48,789 bases of DNA from contig JAJXZE010000007.1 of NCBI GenBank assembly GCA_021780195.1, forward strand, positions 1 to 48,789, given 5' to 3'. This DNA is from a bacterium (GTDB taxonomy: Bacteria; Patescibacteriota; Minisyncoccia; UBA6257; 2-01-FULL-56-20). A model generated the notes under the pieces. The model worked only from the letters and a program-made list of their open reading frames with translations, was not told the DNA's origin and did not search any database. This document shows positions 9,260 through 17,859 of the stretch, in pieces. Position numbers and translations under genes: made by a program. Positions within the stretch are counted from its first letter, which is position 1. Each line of letters starts with the position of its first letter.

Positions 9260-10455
9260 AGATACGCTCTCTTACCGCGAGACCGATTCTCGACTCGCGC
9301 GGCGCGTGGACCATCGAGACCGCGATCGAGCTTTGGAACGGCGCCAGGGCAAAGGCCTCCGCGCCGCAGGGAAAGAGCACCGGAAAGGCGGAAGCACCCG
9401 CCATTCCCGCCGCGGCCGCGATCGCGAACACGAACGACCTTCTTTCCTCCCACGCGGCGCGGGTTGATTTCAGGGACCAGGCCTCGTTCGACGCGCTCCT
9501 TTGCGAGATCAATGGCGGCTCGGCGCGCGCGAAAGTACGTCTTGGATCATCCGCGACCCTCGCCGCTTCCGTGGCATTCCTCCGTGCCACGGCGCAATCG
9601 CGCGGCGTACCTCTCTGGCGGGAAGTGGGAGCGGCGTACGGGGAGCCCCTGCCCTCATGGGCCGACGCCGCAAAACCGTGGCTTTTCGCCAATCTTGTGA
9701 ACGGCGGCCTGCATGCCGGCAATAATCTTGACTTTCAGGAATATCTCGCGATCGCAAAGGGCCGCACGTTCCGCGAATCGACGGAGATCATCGCCGATCT
9801 GTACCGTGAACTCGGGAATGCGCTCGTGCGTGCCAAAGGGAAAAATGCGCGCAACGTAGGCGACGAAGGAGGATACGCGCCCGATTTTTCGAGCGCCGAA
9901 GAGCCGTTCCGCATCATGGCGCGCCTCGCGAAAAAACTGAAGCTTGGAAATAAGGTCATGTTCGGCATGGATGCCGCGGCGACCGACGTTCCCCGCGGCG
10001 CGCGGTCGCGCCTCGGGGAACGCTATGCCTCGTTCATCCGCCGCTACGGCCTCGCGTATCTCGAGGATCCGTTCGGCGAAGAAGAATTCGGGAAGTTCGC
10101 GGCGCTCACGGAGAAGTTCGGCGGGGAAATATGGATCGCGGGAGACGATCTTACGACCACAAATACCAACCGCATGGCACGGGCGCTCAAAGAGGGGAGC
10201 GTGAACGCGGTGATCGTGAAGCCGAATCAGATCGGCACGGTGACGCTCGCGCTGGACGCCGTCCGCGCCGCGCGCCGCTACGGGTGGGCGGTCATCGCCT
10301 CTCACCGCAGCGGGGAAACGGACGACGATTTTATCGCCGACTTCGCGTACGGCGTGCGCGCGGACGGGCTGAAGCTCGGTGCCCCTGCGCGCGGCGAACG
10401 GATCGCGAAATACAACCGCCTCCTCGAGATCGAAGCGGAAGCCGCGGCGGCATAA
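9256..10455 (+). CDS. eno: enolase-family protein (divergent)
   Basis: DSRG, VNGGLHAGNNLDFQEY, NVGDEGGYAPD, MDAAATD, LEDPFGEEEF, GDDLTTTN, KPNQIGT, SHRSGETDD, KLGAPARGERIAKYNRLLEIE. ATGA overlap with upstream gene. Confidence 0.9.
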   Translation: MKIRSLTARPILDSRGAWTIETAIELWNGARAKASAPQGKSTGKAEAPAIPAAAAIANTNDLLSSHAARVDFRDQASFDALLCEINGGSARAKVRLGSSATLAASVAFLRATAQSRGVPLWREVGAAYGEPLPSWADAAKPWLFANLVNGGLHAGNNLDFQEYLAIAKGRTFRESTEIIADLYRELGNALVRAKGKNARNVGDEGGYAPDFSSAEEPFRIMARLAKKLKLGNKVMFGMDAAATDVPRGARSRLGERYASFIRRYGLAYLEDPFGEEEFGKFAALTEKFGGEIWIAGDDLTTTNTNRMARALKEGSVNAVIVKPNQIGTVTLALDAVRAARRYGWAVIASHRSGETDDDFIADFAYGVRADGLKLGAPARGERIAKYNRLLEIEAEAAAA

Positions 10456-10463
10456 CCATCTTC

Positions 10464-11969
10464 ATGACGCTCCTCATCCGCAATGTGCGCATCGTGGGCG
10501 GGACGAAACCTTTCCATGATCCGGTGGATGTTTTCGTGAGCGGCGAGCGGATCTCCGCGATCGGGAGTTTCCCGAAGAAGATCGCCGCCCGCGTGGTGGA
10601 CGGCCAGGGAGCGTATCTCTCTCCGGGATTCATCGACGTCAATACCGATTCAGATCATTACCTCACGCTCTTCGACCATCCCGCGCAGGAGGATTTCCTC
10701 CGCCAGGGCGTCACGACCATCTTCGGCGGCATGTGCGGCGCTTCGCTCGCGCCGCTCCTTTACGGCACGCTCGAATCGCTCGAAAAATGGGGGGAAACGG
10801 ATCGCGCGAACGTCAACTGGCACACCATGGCGGAATTCCTGAAGACGGTCGACCGGCACCCCCTCGCCGTAAACTTCGGGACGCTCGTGGGGCACGCGAC
10901 CATACGTCGCTCGATTCTTGCGGAGGCGAGACGCGATCTCACGAAGGGCGAGTTGCAGGTTTTCGCCGGCATATTGAGGCGCGCGCTTAGGGAAGGCGCC
11001 TTCGGCCTCTCGACCGGGCTTTCCTATGTTCACGCGAGAGACACTTCCTATCCCGAGCTCAAAGCGCTCGCCGGCGTCGTGCGCGAAGCGAACGGCGTCT
11101 ACGCCACCCACCTCCGCAACGCCGCCGAAGGGATCGGGGCTTCCATCGACGAAACGATAAAGCTTTCGCGCGAGACGGGCGTCAGGACCCTCGTGAGCCA
11201 CTTCACGCCGATCCTCGGCTCCGAGGCGGGATACGGAAAAGCGCTTGACGCGATCGAGGCGCTCCCACGGGAGGCCGATTTTCATTTCGACATCTATCCT
11301 TCGCCGAATTCGCTCCTCGCGCTCTACCTGTTCCTTCCGCTTTGGGCGCAGAACGGAGGCGTTGAGGTTATGCTCGCGAACGTGAAAGACGAGTGGCTCG
11401 CGGCGCGGATCAAGCGAGACCTCGCGCCGATCGACGAGGAGCACTTCGTGATCGCCCAGGCGCCCGGAAACGATTTCCTGGTCGGCAAGAACCTCCGCGA
11501 GATCAAGGAGATCTACGGCCTCGCGGATTCCCGCGACGCCCTGCTCCGCCTCATGGCCACCATGCATATGCGCGGCGCGGTGCTCTACCGCAATCTTTCT
11601 CCGGAGCTCACGAAGCGCGCCATGAAGAGCCCGCGGAGCCTCATCGCCTCGAACGCGCCGAGTTTCGATGCAGGCAAGGGCGCGCGGCGCCTGAAATCGG
11701 AACGCACGACGAGCACCTTCACCGACTTCCTGAAATTCGCCGAAGGAGAGGGAGGCATGCCGCTCGAGGATGCGGTCGCGAAGATTACGGCGGCTCCGGC
11801 GAGGAAATTCGGCCTTGCAGGGCGGGGGACGATCGCCGTGGGCAATTATGCCGACCTCACGTGCTTCAGGGGCGGCGAGATCCGCGCCACGATCGTGAAC
11901 GGAAAAGTGGCGATGGAGAACGGGGAGTTTGGAAACCTTTTCCCGGGGAAAGCGCTCCGCCATGGCTAG
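10464..11969 (+). CDS. D-aminoacylase / N-acyl-D-amino-acid deacylase family amidohydrolase
   Basis: LIRNVRIVGG...GAYLSPGFIDVNTDSDHY, GQAFGLSTGLSY-like FGLSTGLSYVHARDTSY, YATHLRNAAEGIGASIDETI, LVSHFTPI, C-terminal GRGTIAVGNYADLTCF. ORF-track start 10131 is too far upstream. Confidence 0.85.
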   Translation: MTLLIRNVRIVGGTKPFHDPVDVFVSGERISAIGSFPKKIAARVVDGQGAYLSPGFIDVNTDSDHYLTLFDHPAQEDFLRQGVTTIFGGMCGASLAPLLYGTLESLEKWGETDRANVNWHTMAEFLKTVDRHPLAVNFGTLVGHATIRRSILAEARRDLTKGELQVFAGILRRALREGAFGLSTGLSYVHARDTSYPELKALAGVVREANGVYATHLRNAAEGIGASIDETIKLSRETGVRTLVSHFTPILGSEAGYGKALDAIEALPREADFHFDIYPSPNSLLALYLFLPLWAQNGGVEVMLANVKDEWLAARIKRDLAPIDEEHFVIAQAPGNDFLVGKNLREIKEIYGLADSRDALLRLMATMHMRGAVLYRNLSPELTKRAMKSPRSLIASNAPSFDAGKGARRLKSERTTSTFTDFLKFAEGEGGMPLEDAVAKITAAPARKFGLAGRGTIAVGNYADLTCFRGGEIRATIVNGKVAMENGEFGNLFPGKALRHG

Positions 11970-12089
11970 AGCTCATCTCAAAAATAGAGCATGCGACTCT
12001 TCCGGCCAATTTCGGCTGCAAAGCGCTCCGCGTTTTTCGCACGAAATTGGTCTGAAATCCTCACCAGCCTATTTTTGAGATGAGCTCTA
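11967..12089. repeat. nested symmetric inverted-repeat element spanning the amidohydrolase stop codon and the ftsW start codon
   Basis: Perfect 21-bp arms TAGAGCTCATCTCAAAAATAG (11967-11987) / CTATTTTTGAGATGAGCTCTA (12069-12089). Inner perfect 9-bp arms CCAATTTCG (12006-12014) / CGAAATTGG (12042-12050), with 18 nt between outer and inner arms on both sides. Confidence 0.9.
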
Positions 12090-13180
12090 AGAGGGGACAC
12101 GCGCCGGACTATTTCTTCTTCGCCGTACTCATCGTCCTTACGGTATTCGGACTCGCCATGCTCGCGTCCGCTTCGTCGAATCTCGGCAAGGTTCAGTACA
12201 ACGACACGTACTATTACCTGAAGCACCAGATCATCTTCGGCCTCGGCCTCGGTCTCGCGGGGTTCCTTGCGGGCTATTTCATTAATTATCAATATTTCAA
12301 GAAAATATCCTTCATTCTCCTGCTGGTGAGCATCGGCGCGCTCATTCTTGTCTTCACCCCGCTCGGATCGCCCGTACGCAATACGAGCCGCTGGCTCTTT
12401 CTCGGACCTTTCAGCTTCCAGCCCGCCGAGCTCATGAAGCTCACGTTCATCATTTATCTTTCGGCGTGGCTCGCAAACCCAAAATTCAAACGGGCGACGG
12501 ACTTCAAGTCTGGGCTTCTCCCGTTCCTTCTTGTGGCAGGGCTCATCATGGGACTCCTCATCCTCCAGCCGGCCACGAGCACGGTGGCGATCCTGCTCTG
12601 CGCCGGGCTCACCGTTTTCTTCATGAGCGGCGCGCCACTCAAATATATCGGTCTCATCATCCTTTCGGGCGCCGCGATCTTCGCACTCGTGATTTATGCG
12701 ACGCCCTACCGGCGTGCGCGCATCCTCGGTTTCCTCAATCCGAGCACCGACACGCAGGGGCAGAATTACCAGGTGAATCAGGCGCTGATCGCTATCGGTT
12801 CCGGCGGGGTGACGGGCGTGGGATACGGACAGTCCGCAACGAAAACGAATTACCTGCCGACCCCGGTCGATGATTCGATTTTCGCCGTGATCGCTGAAGA
12901 GCTCGGATTCGTGGGCGCGGGATCTCTGATTGCGCTTTTCGCGATGTTCACGTTTCGGTTTCTCTGGCTCGCCAAACGGACTACGGATCGGTTCGGCAAG
13001 CTCCTCCTCATTGGTTTCGGCACGACAATCGGCGTCCAGGCGTTCGTCAATATGGCGTCGATCTCAGGCCTCATTCCGCTCACCGGCGTCCCCCTTCCCT
13101 TCGTGAGCTACGGCGGTACCGCCCTCGCCATATTCCTCACGATGAGCGGAATTTCGCTCAATGTGTCAAAATATACCTGA
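12080..13180 (+). CDS. ftsW: FtsW/RodA/SpoVE-family lipid II polymerase (cell division FtsW-like)
   Basis: Multi-TM SEDS protein: PVRNTSRWLFLGPFSFQPAELMKL, NYQVNQALIAIGSGGVTGVGYGQS, SFVSYGGTALAIFLTMSGI. Confidence 0.92.
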   Translation: MSSKRGHAPDYFFFAVLIVLTVFGLAMLASASSNLGKVQYNDTYYYLKHQIIFGLGLGLAGFLAGYFINYQYFKKISFILLLVSIGALILVFTPLGSPVRNTSRWLFLGPFSFQPAELMKLTFIIYLSAWLANPKFKRATDFKSGLLPFLLVAGLIMGLLILQPATSTVAILLCAGLTVFFMSGAPLKYIGLIILSGAAIFALVIYATPYRRARILGFLNPSTDTQGQNYQVNQALIAIGSGGVTGVGYGQSATKTNYLPTPVDDSIFAVIAEELGFVGAGSLIALFAMFTFRFLWLAKRTTDRFGKLLLIGFGTTIGVQAFVNMASISGLIPLTGVPLPFVSYGGTALAIFLTMSGISLNVSKYT

Positions 13181-13198
13181 CCACGCCGCCGCACGCAC

Positions 13199-14341
13199 AT
13201 GAGAGACGAAACATTCCGTATCGTGATCGCGGGAGGAGGAAGCGGGGGGCACGTGTACCCCACGCTTGCGGTGCTTGAGGCCCTCGAGGGACGGCTCAAG
13301 GCCATGAACGCCCCAATGCGCATCATCCGCATGGGACCGCGCGACGGGTACGATGCGCTTTTTACAAATCTCGGCGCCGACATCAGGGACATTGCCGCGG
13401 GCAAGATCCGCCGCTATGCTTCATGGGCGAATCTCCTCGACGTGCCGAAATTCTTCGTCGGATTCATCGAGGCGCTTGCAAAGCTCTATGCCATCATGCC
13501 GGACATCGTTTTTTCGAAAGGCGGCACCGGCGCCCTACCCGTCGTCGTTGCGGCATGGTTCTACCGGATCCCCGTCGTGATCCACGAATCGGACGCGCAT
13601 CCCGGGCTCACCAATCTTTTCTCCGCGCGTTTTGCCCGCAAGGTGTTCGTGAGCTTTGCCGAGGCGGCGACGTATTTTGCCGCGGGGAAGACCGAGATCA
13701 CGGGAACGCCCCTTCGGACGGAACTCTTTGCCGCGAAGACCACGAAAGAACTCGCCAAGGAAACCCTCGGCTTCGATCCCCAGGCGCCGCTCACGATTGT
13801 GCTCGGCGGTTCGCTCGGATCGCGGCGCATCAACGAGTTCGTGCTTGAAAATCTCGGCGCGCTCATCCGCGAGACGCAGATCCTCCACCAGGCGGGCGTG
13901 ATGAACATTGCGGACGTGCAGAAATTATCCCGTGCGGCGCTCATCGACGAATCAACGACGCGGCGCTACCAGGCGATCGGCTACCTCGACCAGAATCTCG
14001 GCCTCATTCTGACCGCCGCCGATCTCGCGGTCATGCGGGCCGGCAGTGCCACCATCGCCGAGGTCTCCGCGTTCGGCGTTCCCGCAATTCTCATCCCGCT
14101 CGAAGAATCGGCGAACGGACACCAGCGGGTAAATGCCTACGCTTTCGTGAAGACCGGCGGGGGAGTGGTGATAGAGGAGGGAAATCTCTTGCCCGGGATA
14201 TTCCTCGGCCAGGTGAAGGCCATCCTCGGCGACCCGGCGCTCCGCGCAAAAATGAGCGAGGCCTCCGCCAAGTTCAGCATCCCCGGCGCGGCGGACAAGA
14301 TCGCGGATGAAATCATCCAGCTTGTCGCCGGCACATCGTAG
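13199..14341 (+). CDS. murG: UDP-N-acetylglucosamine--N-acetylmuramyl-pentapeptide pyrophosphoryl-undecaprenol GlcNAc transferase
   Basis: IVIAGGGSGGHVYPTLAV, SKGGTGALPVVVAAW, IPVVIHESDAHPGLTN, VLGGSLGSRRIN, VMRAGSATIAEVSAFGVPAILIP. Confidence 0.93.
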   Translation: MRDETFRIVIAGGGSGGHVYPTLAVLEALEGRLKAMNAPMRIIRMGPRDGYDALFTNLGADIRDIAAGKIRRYASWANLLDVPKFFVGFIEALAKLYAIMPDIVFSKGGTGALPVVVAAWFYRIPVVIHESDAHPGLTNLFSARFARKVFVSFAEAATYFAAGKTEITGTPLRTELFAAKTTKELAKETLGFDPQAPLTIVLGGSLGSRRINEFVLENLGALIRETQILHQAGVMNIADVQKLSRAALIDESTTRRYQAIGYLDQNLGLILTAADLAVMRAGSATIAEVSAFGVPAILIPLEESANGHQRVNAYAFVKTGGGVVIEEGNLLPGIFLGQVKAILGDPALRAKMSEASAKFSIPGAADKIADEIIQLVAGTS

Positions 14342-14403
14342 AGAATCGTTCGCCGCCGCAGGACCTGTTTTTACGCCGGATTTTGAGCTAAGATAGGGGA
14401 GAT

Positions 14404-15897
14404 ATGGCCGATGTTCCGGGAAACGCAGTGCGCGTCCGCTTCGCCCCGAGCCCCACGGGGCCGCTTCACGTGGGCGGAGTCCGCACGGCGCTGTTCAACT
14501 GGCTTTTCGCGCGGAGGTACGGGGGGACGTTCATTCTCCGCATAGAGGACACCGACAAGACGCGTTCGGAAGCGCGGCACGAACAGGACATTTTTGACGG
14601 TCTTTCCTGGCTCGGCCTCGACTGGGACGAGGGACCGCTCACGAACGGCAATCGCCTTCCCGTGGCGAGCGACAAGGGCGCCTACGGGCCGTACCGCCAG
14701 AGTGAACGCACCGCGCTCTACCGGAAATATCTCGAAGCGCTCATGGCAAAGGGCGACGCTTATTACTGCTATTGCACCAAGGACGAACTCGAGGCCCAGC
14801 GCGAAGCCGCCGCGTCGCAGGGGCTCCCGCCGAAATATTCCGGCCACTGCCGCGCGCACGCCGCGCCGCCCACGGGGAAAAAGCCGGAAGTCATCCGCTT
14901 CCGCATTCCCGAAGTGAAAGTCGAATTCAAGGATCTTGCCCGAGGTAAAGTCGTCTTTGACGCCGCGCTCTTCGGAGATATTGCGATCGCCAAAGACCTC
15001 GATACGCCGCTCTATAATTTCGCGGTCGTCGTGGACGACGAACTGATGAAGATCACGCACGTGATCCGGGGCGAGGACCATCTCTCGAACACGCCGAAGC
15101 AGATCCTCATGCAACGCGCGCTCGGCTTCCGCGAGCCGTTCTACGCGCACATCCCGCTTATCCTAAATCCCGATCGGAGCAAGATGTCAAAACGCTTTTC
15201 AGACACGACGCTCGCGAGCTACCGCGAGAAAGGATATCTCCCCGCGGCGCTCGTCAATTTTCTCGCCCTGCTCGGATGGCATCCGAAGGGAGACCGCGAG
15301 GTCATGTCGGTGAAGGAATTAATCGGCGCCTTTGACCTCGAACGGATCCAGCCTGCCGGCGCGGTTTTCAACGAAGAGAAGCTGAACTGGCTCGACCGCG
15401 AACATCTGAAGGTGTTCGACGACGGGGAGATCGCCACGCTCGTCACGCCCTTTGCGGAGAAAGAAGGATTCCACGCCGACCGCGGATTTCTCGAACGCAT
15501 GGTCGCGGTGGAACGGACGCGCGCGAACACCCTCCGCGACTTTATAGACGGCGGCCGCTTTTTCTTCGCCATACCCGCATATGAAGCCGACCTCCTCGTG
15601 TGGAGAGAAAGCACCCCGGACGAAGCGCGCGCCGCGCTCACGCGCGTGAAGGATGGTCTCGCCCTGATTTCCGCCGATGCTTTTTACGCCGAAGACCTCC
15701 GCGGCGCGGTGAGCGCCGCCGTGGGCGACAGGAAAAGGGGAGTAGTCCTCTGGCCGCTCCGCGTGGCGCTTTCCGGCCTCAGGGCGTCCCCCGATCCGAT
15801 CGAAATAATGGGAGTCCTCGGCCGCGAAGAATCGCTCCGACGCATCGAGACCGCCATTTTGCGTCTTCCGTCCGACGGGAGTACTATAAAAGCATAA
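14404..15897 (+). CDS. gltX: glutamyl-tRNA synthetase
   Basis: VRFAPSPTGPLHVGGVRTALFNWLFAR, LRIEDTDKTRS, YCYCTKDELEAQREAA, HVIRGEDHLSNTPKQI, KMSKR. Confidence 0.95.
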   Translation: MADVPGNAVRVRFAPSPTGPLHVGGVRTALFNWLFARRYGGTFILRIEDTDKTRSEARHEQDIFDGLSWLGLDWDEGPLTNGNRLPVASDKGAYGPYRQSERTALYRKYLEALMAKGDAYYCYCTKDELEAQREAAASQGLPPKYSGHCRAHAAPPTGKKPEVIRFRIPEVKVEFKDLARGKVVFDAALFGDIAIAKDLDTPLYNFAVVVDDELMKITHVIRGEDHLSNTPKQILMQRALGFREPFYAHIPLILNPDRSKMSKRFSDTTLASYREKGYLPAALVNFLALLGWHPKGDREVMSVKELIGAFDLERIQPAGAVFNEEKLNWLDREHLKVFDDGEIATLVTPFAEKEGFHADRGFLERMVAVERTRANTLRDFIDGGRFFFAIPAYEADLLVWRESTPDEARAALTRVKDGLALISADAFYAEDLRGAVSAAVGDRKRGVVLWPLRVALSGLRASPDPIEIMGVLGREESLRRIETAILRLPSDGSTIKA

Positions 15898-15923
15898 CGC
15901 ATAACGAGCTCTCACCCACGCCC

Positions 15924-16409
15924 ATGACCCTCCTGAGGCGCCTGCATATTGAAGGAACTGCGGCGGCTACCATAATCATCCTCGGCTCAGTCGCGTTCTT
16001 GATGCCACCGACGCTCTATGCCCCTGCGACGGCAAACGCATATTCGGTCGGCGGTACGGCCGCGGCGGCCGCGACGACTCCCGAGCTGACCGCCATCACG
16101 TCGGTTCCTACGGTTCAAAGTAGCGGTTTGAATACCATGATCGCGCCCTTCGAGAACTTTTTCCGGAGCATGACCTCAATGTCCGGAGGGCAGGGCCTCG
16201 GTCCGGCCTCCTTGCCGCCATCCGTGACCAACAACCCCGCGATCAACGGCGGGGTCCGCGGCGCGCTCCAGGGTTTCGATCAGTGGCTTTATGGGATCGC
16301 GGGATTTCACATCCTTGGACTTTTCGCGGCACTTCTAAACATCCTTGCGTGGATTCTCGGACTCGTGACGAGCATCGTGGACTGGCTCCTGCATCTGATC
16401 GGCTATTAA
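15924..16409 (+). CDS. hypothetical secreted/membrane protein
   Basis: N-terminal signal/TM segment, Ala/Thr-rich region, C-terminal hydrophobic helix (GLFAALLNILAWILGLVTSIVDWLLHLIGY). Confidence 0.6.
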   Translation: MTLLRRLHIEGTAAATIIILGSVAFLMPPTLYAPATANAYSVGGTAAAAATTPELTAITSVPTVQSSGLNTMIAPFENFFRSMTSMSGGQGLGPASLPPSVTNNPAINGGVRGALQGFDQWLYGIAGFHILGLFAALLNILAWILGLVTSIVDWLLHLIGY

Positions 16410-16489
16410 GCAAGATGGAGAAGCCGACAATCCTGCCCATCCTGTCGTAAAATAAACCTTGTGCGACAGGTAGTGTTTTTAATCCCCCG

Positions 16490-17854
16490 ATGAAGAAGAT
16501 ATGGTTCGTAGGTATCGGAGGCATAGGAATGAGTGCATTGGCGCGCTATTTTGCGGCGTCCGGACGCCGCGGAGGAACTCCCCGTTATAAGGGCGAAAAA
16601 TGGGCCGTAGGGGGCTCCGACCTGGCAAGAAGCCCGATTTCCGATACTCTCATCAAAGAAGGCATACGGGTCAAAATTGGGCATAGAATCGGCAATATAG
16701 GCAGGGATACCGCTCTCGTGGCCTATAACAGGGCCATTCCTTTGAATAATCCGGAGATACTGGCCGCCAAGCGCTTCGGAGTACCTGTCGTCCCCTATGC
16801 GGAGCTTCTGGGAGACATCACGCGACAGTACCGAACGATCGCCATAAGTGGTTCGCATGGCAAGAGCACGACAACCGCGCTCGCCGGATTGCTCCTTATG
16901 AAAGCGAAACTCGACCCGACCATCCTTATCGGCACGAACCTTCGTGAGCTCGGCGGGAAAAACATGCGCATGGGGAATGGGCCGTACCTCGTCCTTGAGG
17001 CGGACGACTTCGGTGCCGCATTCACGCACTATTCCCCCACCGTCGCGATCGTCACGAACATTGATCGCGAACATCTCGACTACTATGGGAGTTTTGCGAA
17101 TCTCAAGCGCGCATTCCTGAAATTCCTTGCGGCCACCCGACCGCATGGCGCCGTTATCCTGAACCGCGACGACAACGTACTCCGATCGCTCCGCGCAAGG
17201 ATCGAAAAAACCGCGGCGACAAACCGTGTGCAGGTCGCGTGGTACTCGGCGCATGGACCGGAGGAGAAAAAGATCCGCGCGGCGCTCAAAGTTCCGGGTG
17301 TGCACAACGTCTCGAATGCGGCCGCGGTACTTGCGCTCGCCAAGGTGCTCGGCATTTCCCGCGGCGACGCCCTTCGTGCCATGAGCGCGTACCGCGGCGC
17401 ATGGCGGCGCATGGAGCGGCGTGGATCGTTCCGCGGGGCACCGGTCTTCGACGATTACGCGCACCACCCGACGGAAATTAAAGCATCACTCCAGGCATTC
17501 CGCGAAAAATATCCCGCGCGGAAGATCCTCTGCGTCTTCCAGCCGCACCAGGCCAAGCGCCTCGAGGCGCTCTTCAGGGAATTCACGAATGCCTTCGATG
17601 GTGCGGATGAGACGATCGTCCTCCCCGCCTATCAGGTCGCCGGACGGGACGTTCCGCCGTCCGCGGGCCGCGGCGCCGAAGCGCTCGTTCGCGCTATCCG
17701 GGAAAAGCATCCGCGCCGTCCCATTTTCTATCTCGAAAAACCCCGCGACCTCCGGAAAGCTATCCTCGCCGCGGCCGCCCCCCTCTCGCGGCACGTCATC
17801 GTCATGATGGGCGCCGGAGACATTGTGGAACTGACCGATTCTCTGGTATCATAA
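16490..17854 (+). CDS. murC: UDP-N-acetylmuramate--L-alanine ligase
   Basis: IWFVGIGGIGMSALA, ISGSHGKSTTTALAGLLL, EADDF, IVTNIDREHLDYYG, FDDYAHHPTEIKASL, GAGDI. -10-like TTTAAT (16478-16483), 6 nt before ATG. Confidence 0.92.
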   Translation: MKKIWFVGIGGIGMSALARYFAASGRRGGTPRYKGEKWAVGGSDLARSPISDTLIKEGIRVKIGHRIGNIGRDTALVAYNRAIPLNNPEILAAKRFGVPVVPYAELLGDITRQYRTIAISGSHGKSTTTALAGLLLMKAKLDPTILIGTNLRELGGKNMRMGNGPYLVLEADDFGAAFTHYSPTVAIVTNIDREHLDYYGSFANLKRAFLKFLAATRPHGAVILNRDDNVLRSLRARIEKTAATNRVQVAWYSAHGPEEKKIRAALKVPGVHNVSNAAAVLALAKVLGISRGDALRAMSAYRGAWRRMERRGSFRGAPVFDDYAHHPTEIKASLQAFREKYPARKILCVFQPHQAKRLEALFREFTNAFDGADETIVLPAYQVAGRDVPPSAGRGAEALVRAIREKHPRRPIFYLEKPRDLRKAILAAAAPLSRHVIVMMGAGDIVELTDSLVS

Positions 17855-17859
17855 GCCGC

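Noticed and set aside
10650-11963. 437-aa minus-strand ORF opposite the D-aminoacylase gene
   Set aside because: Antisense shadow ORF rich in Arg/Glu/His.
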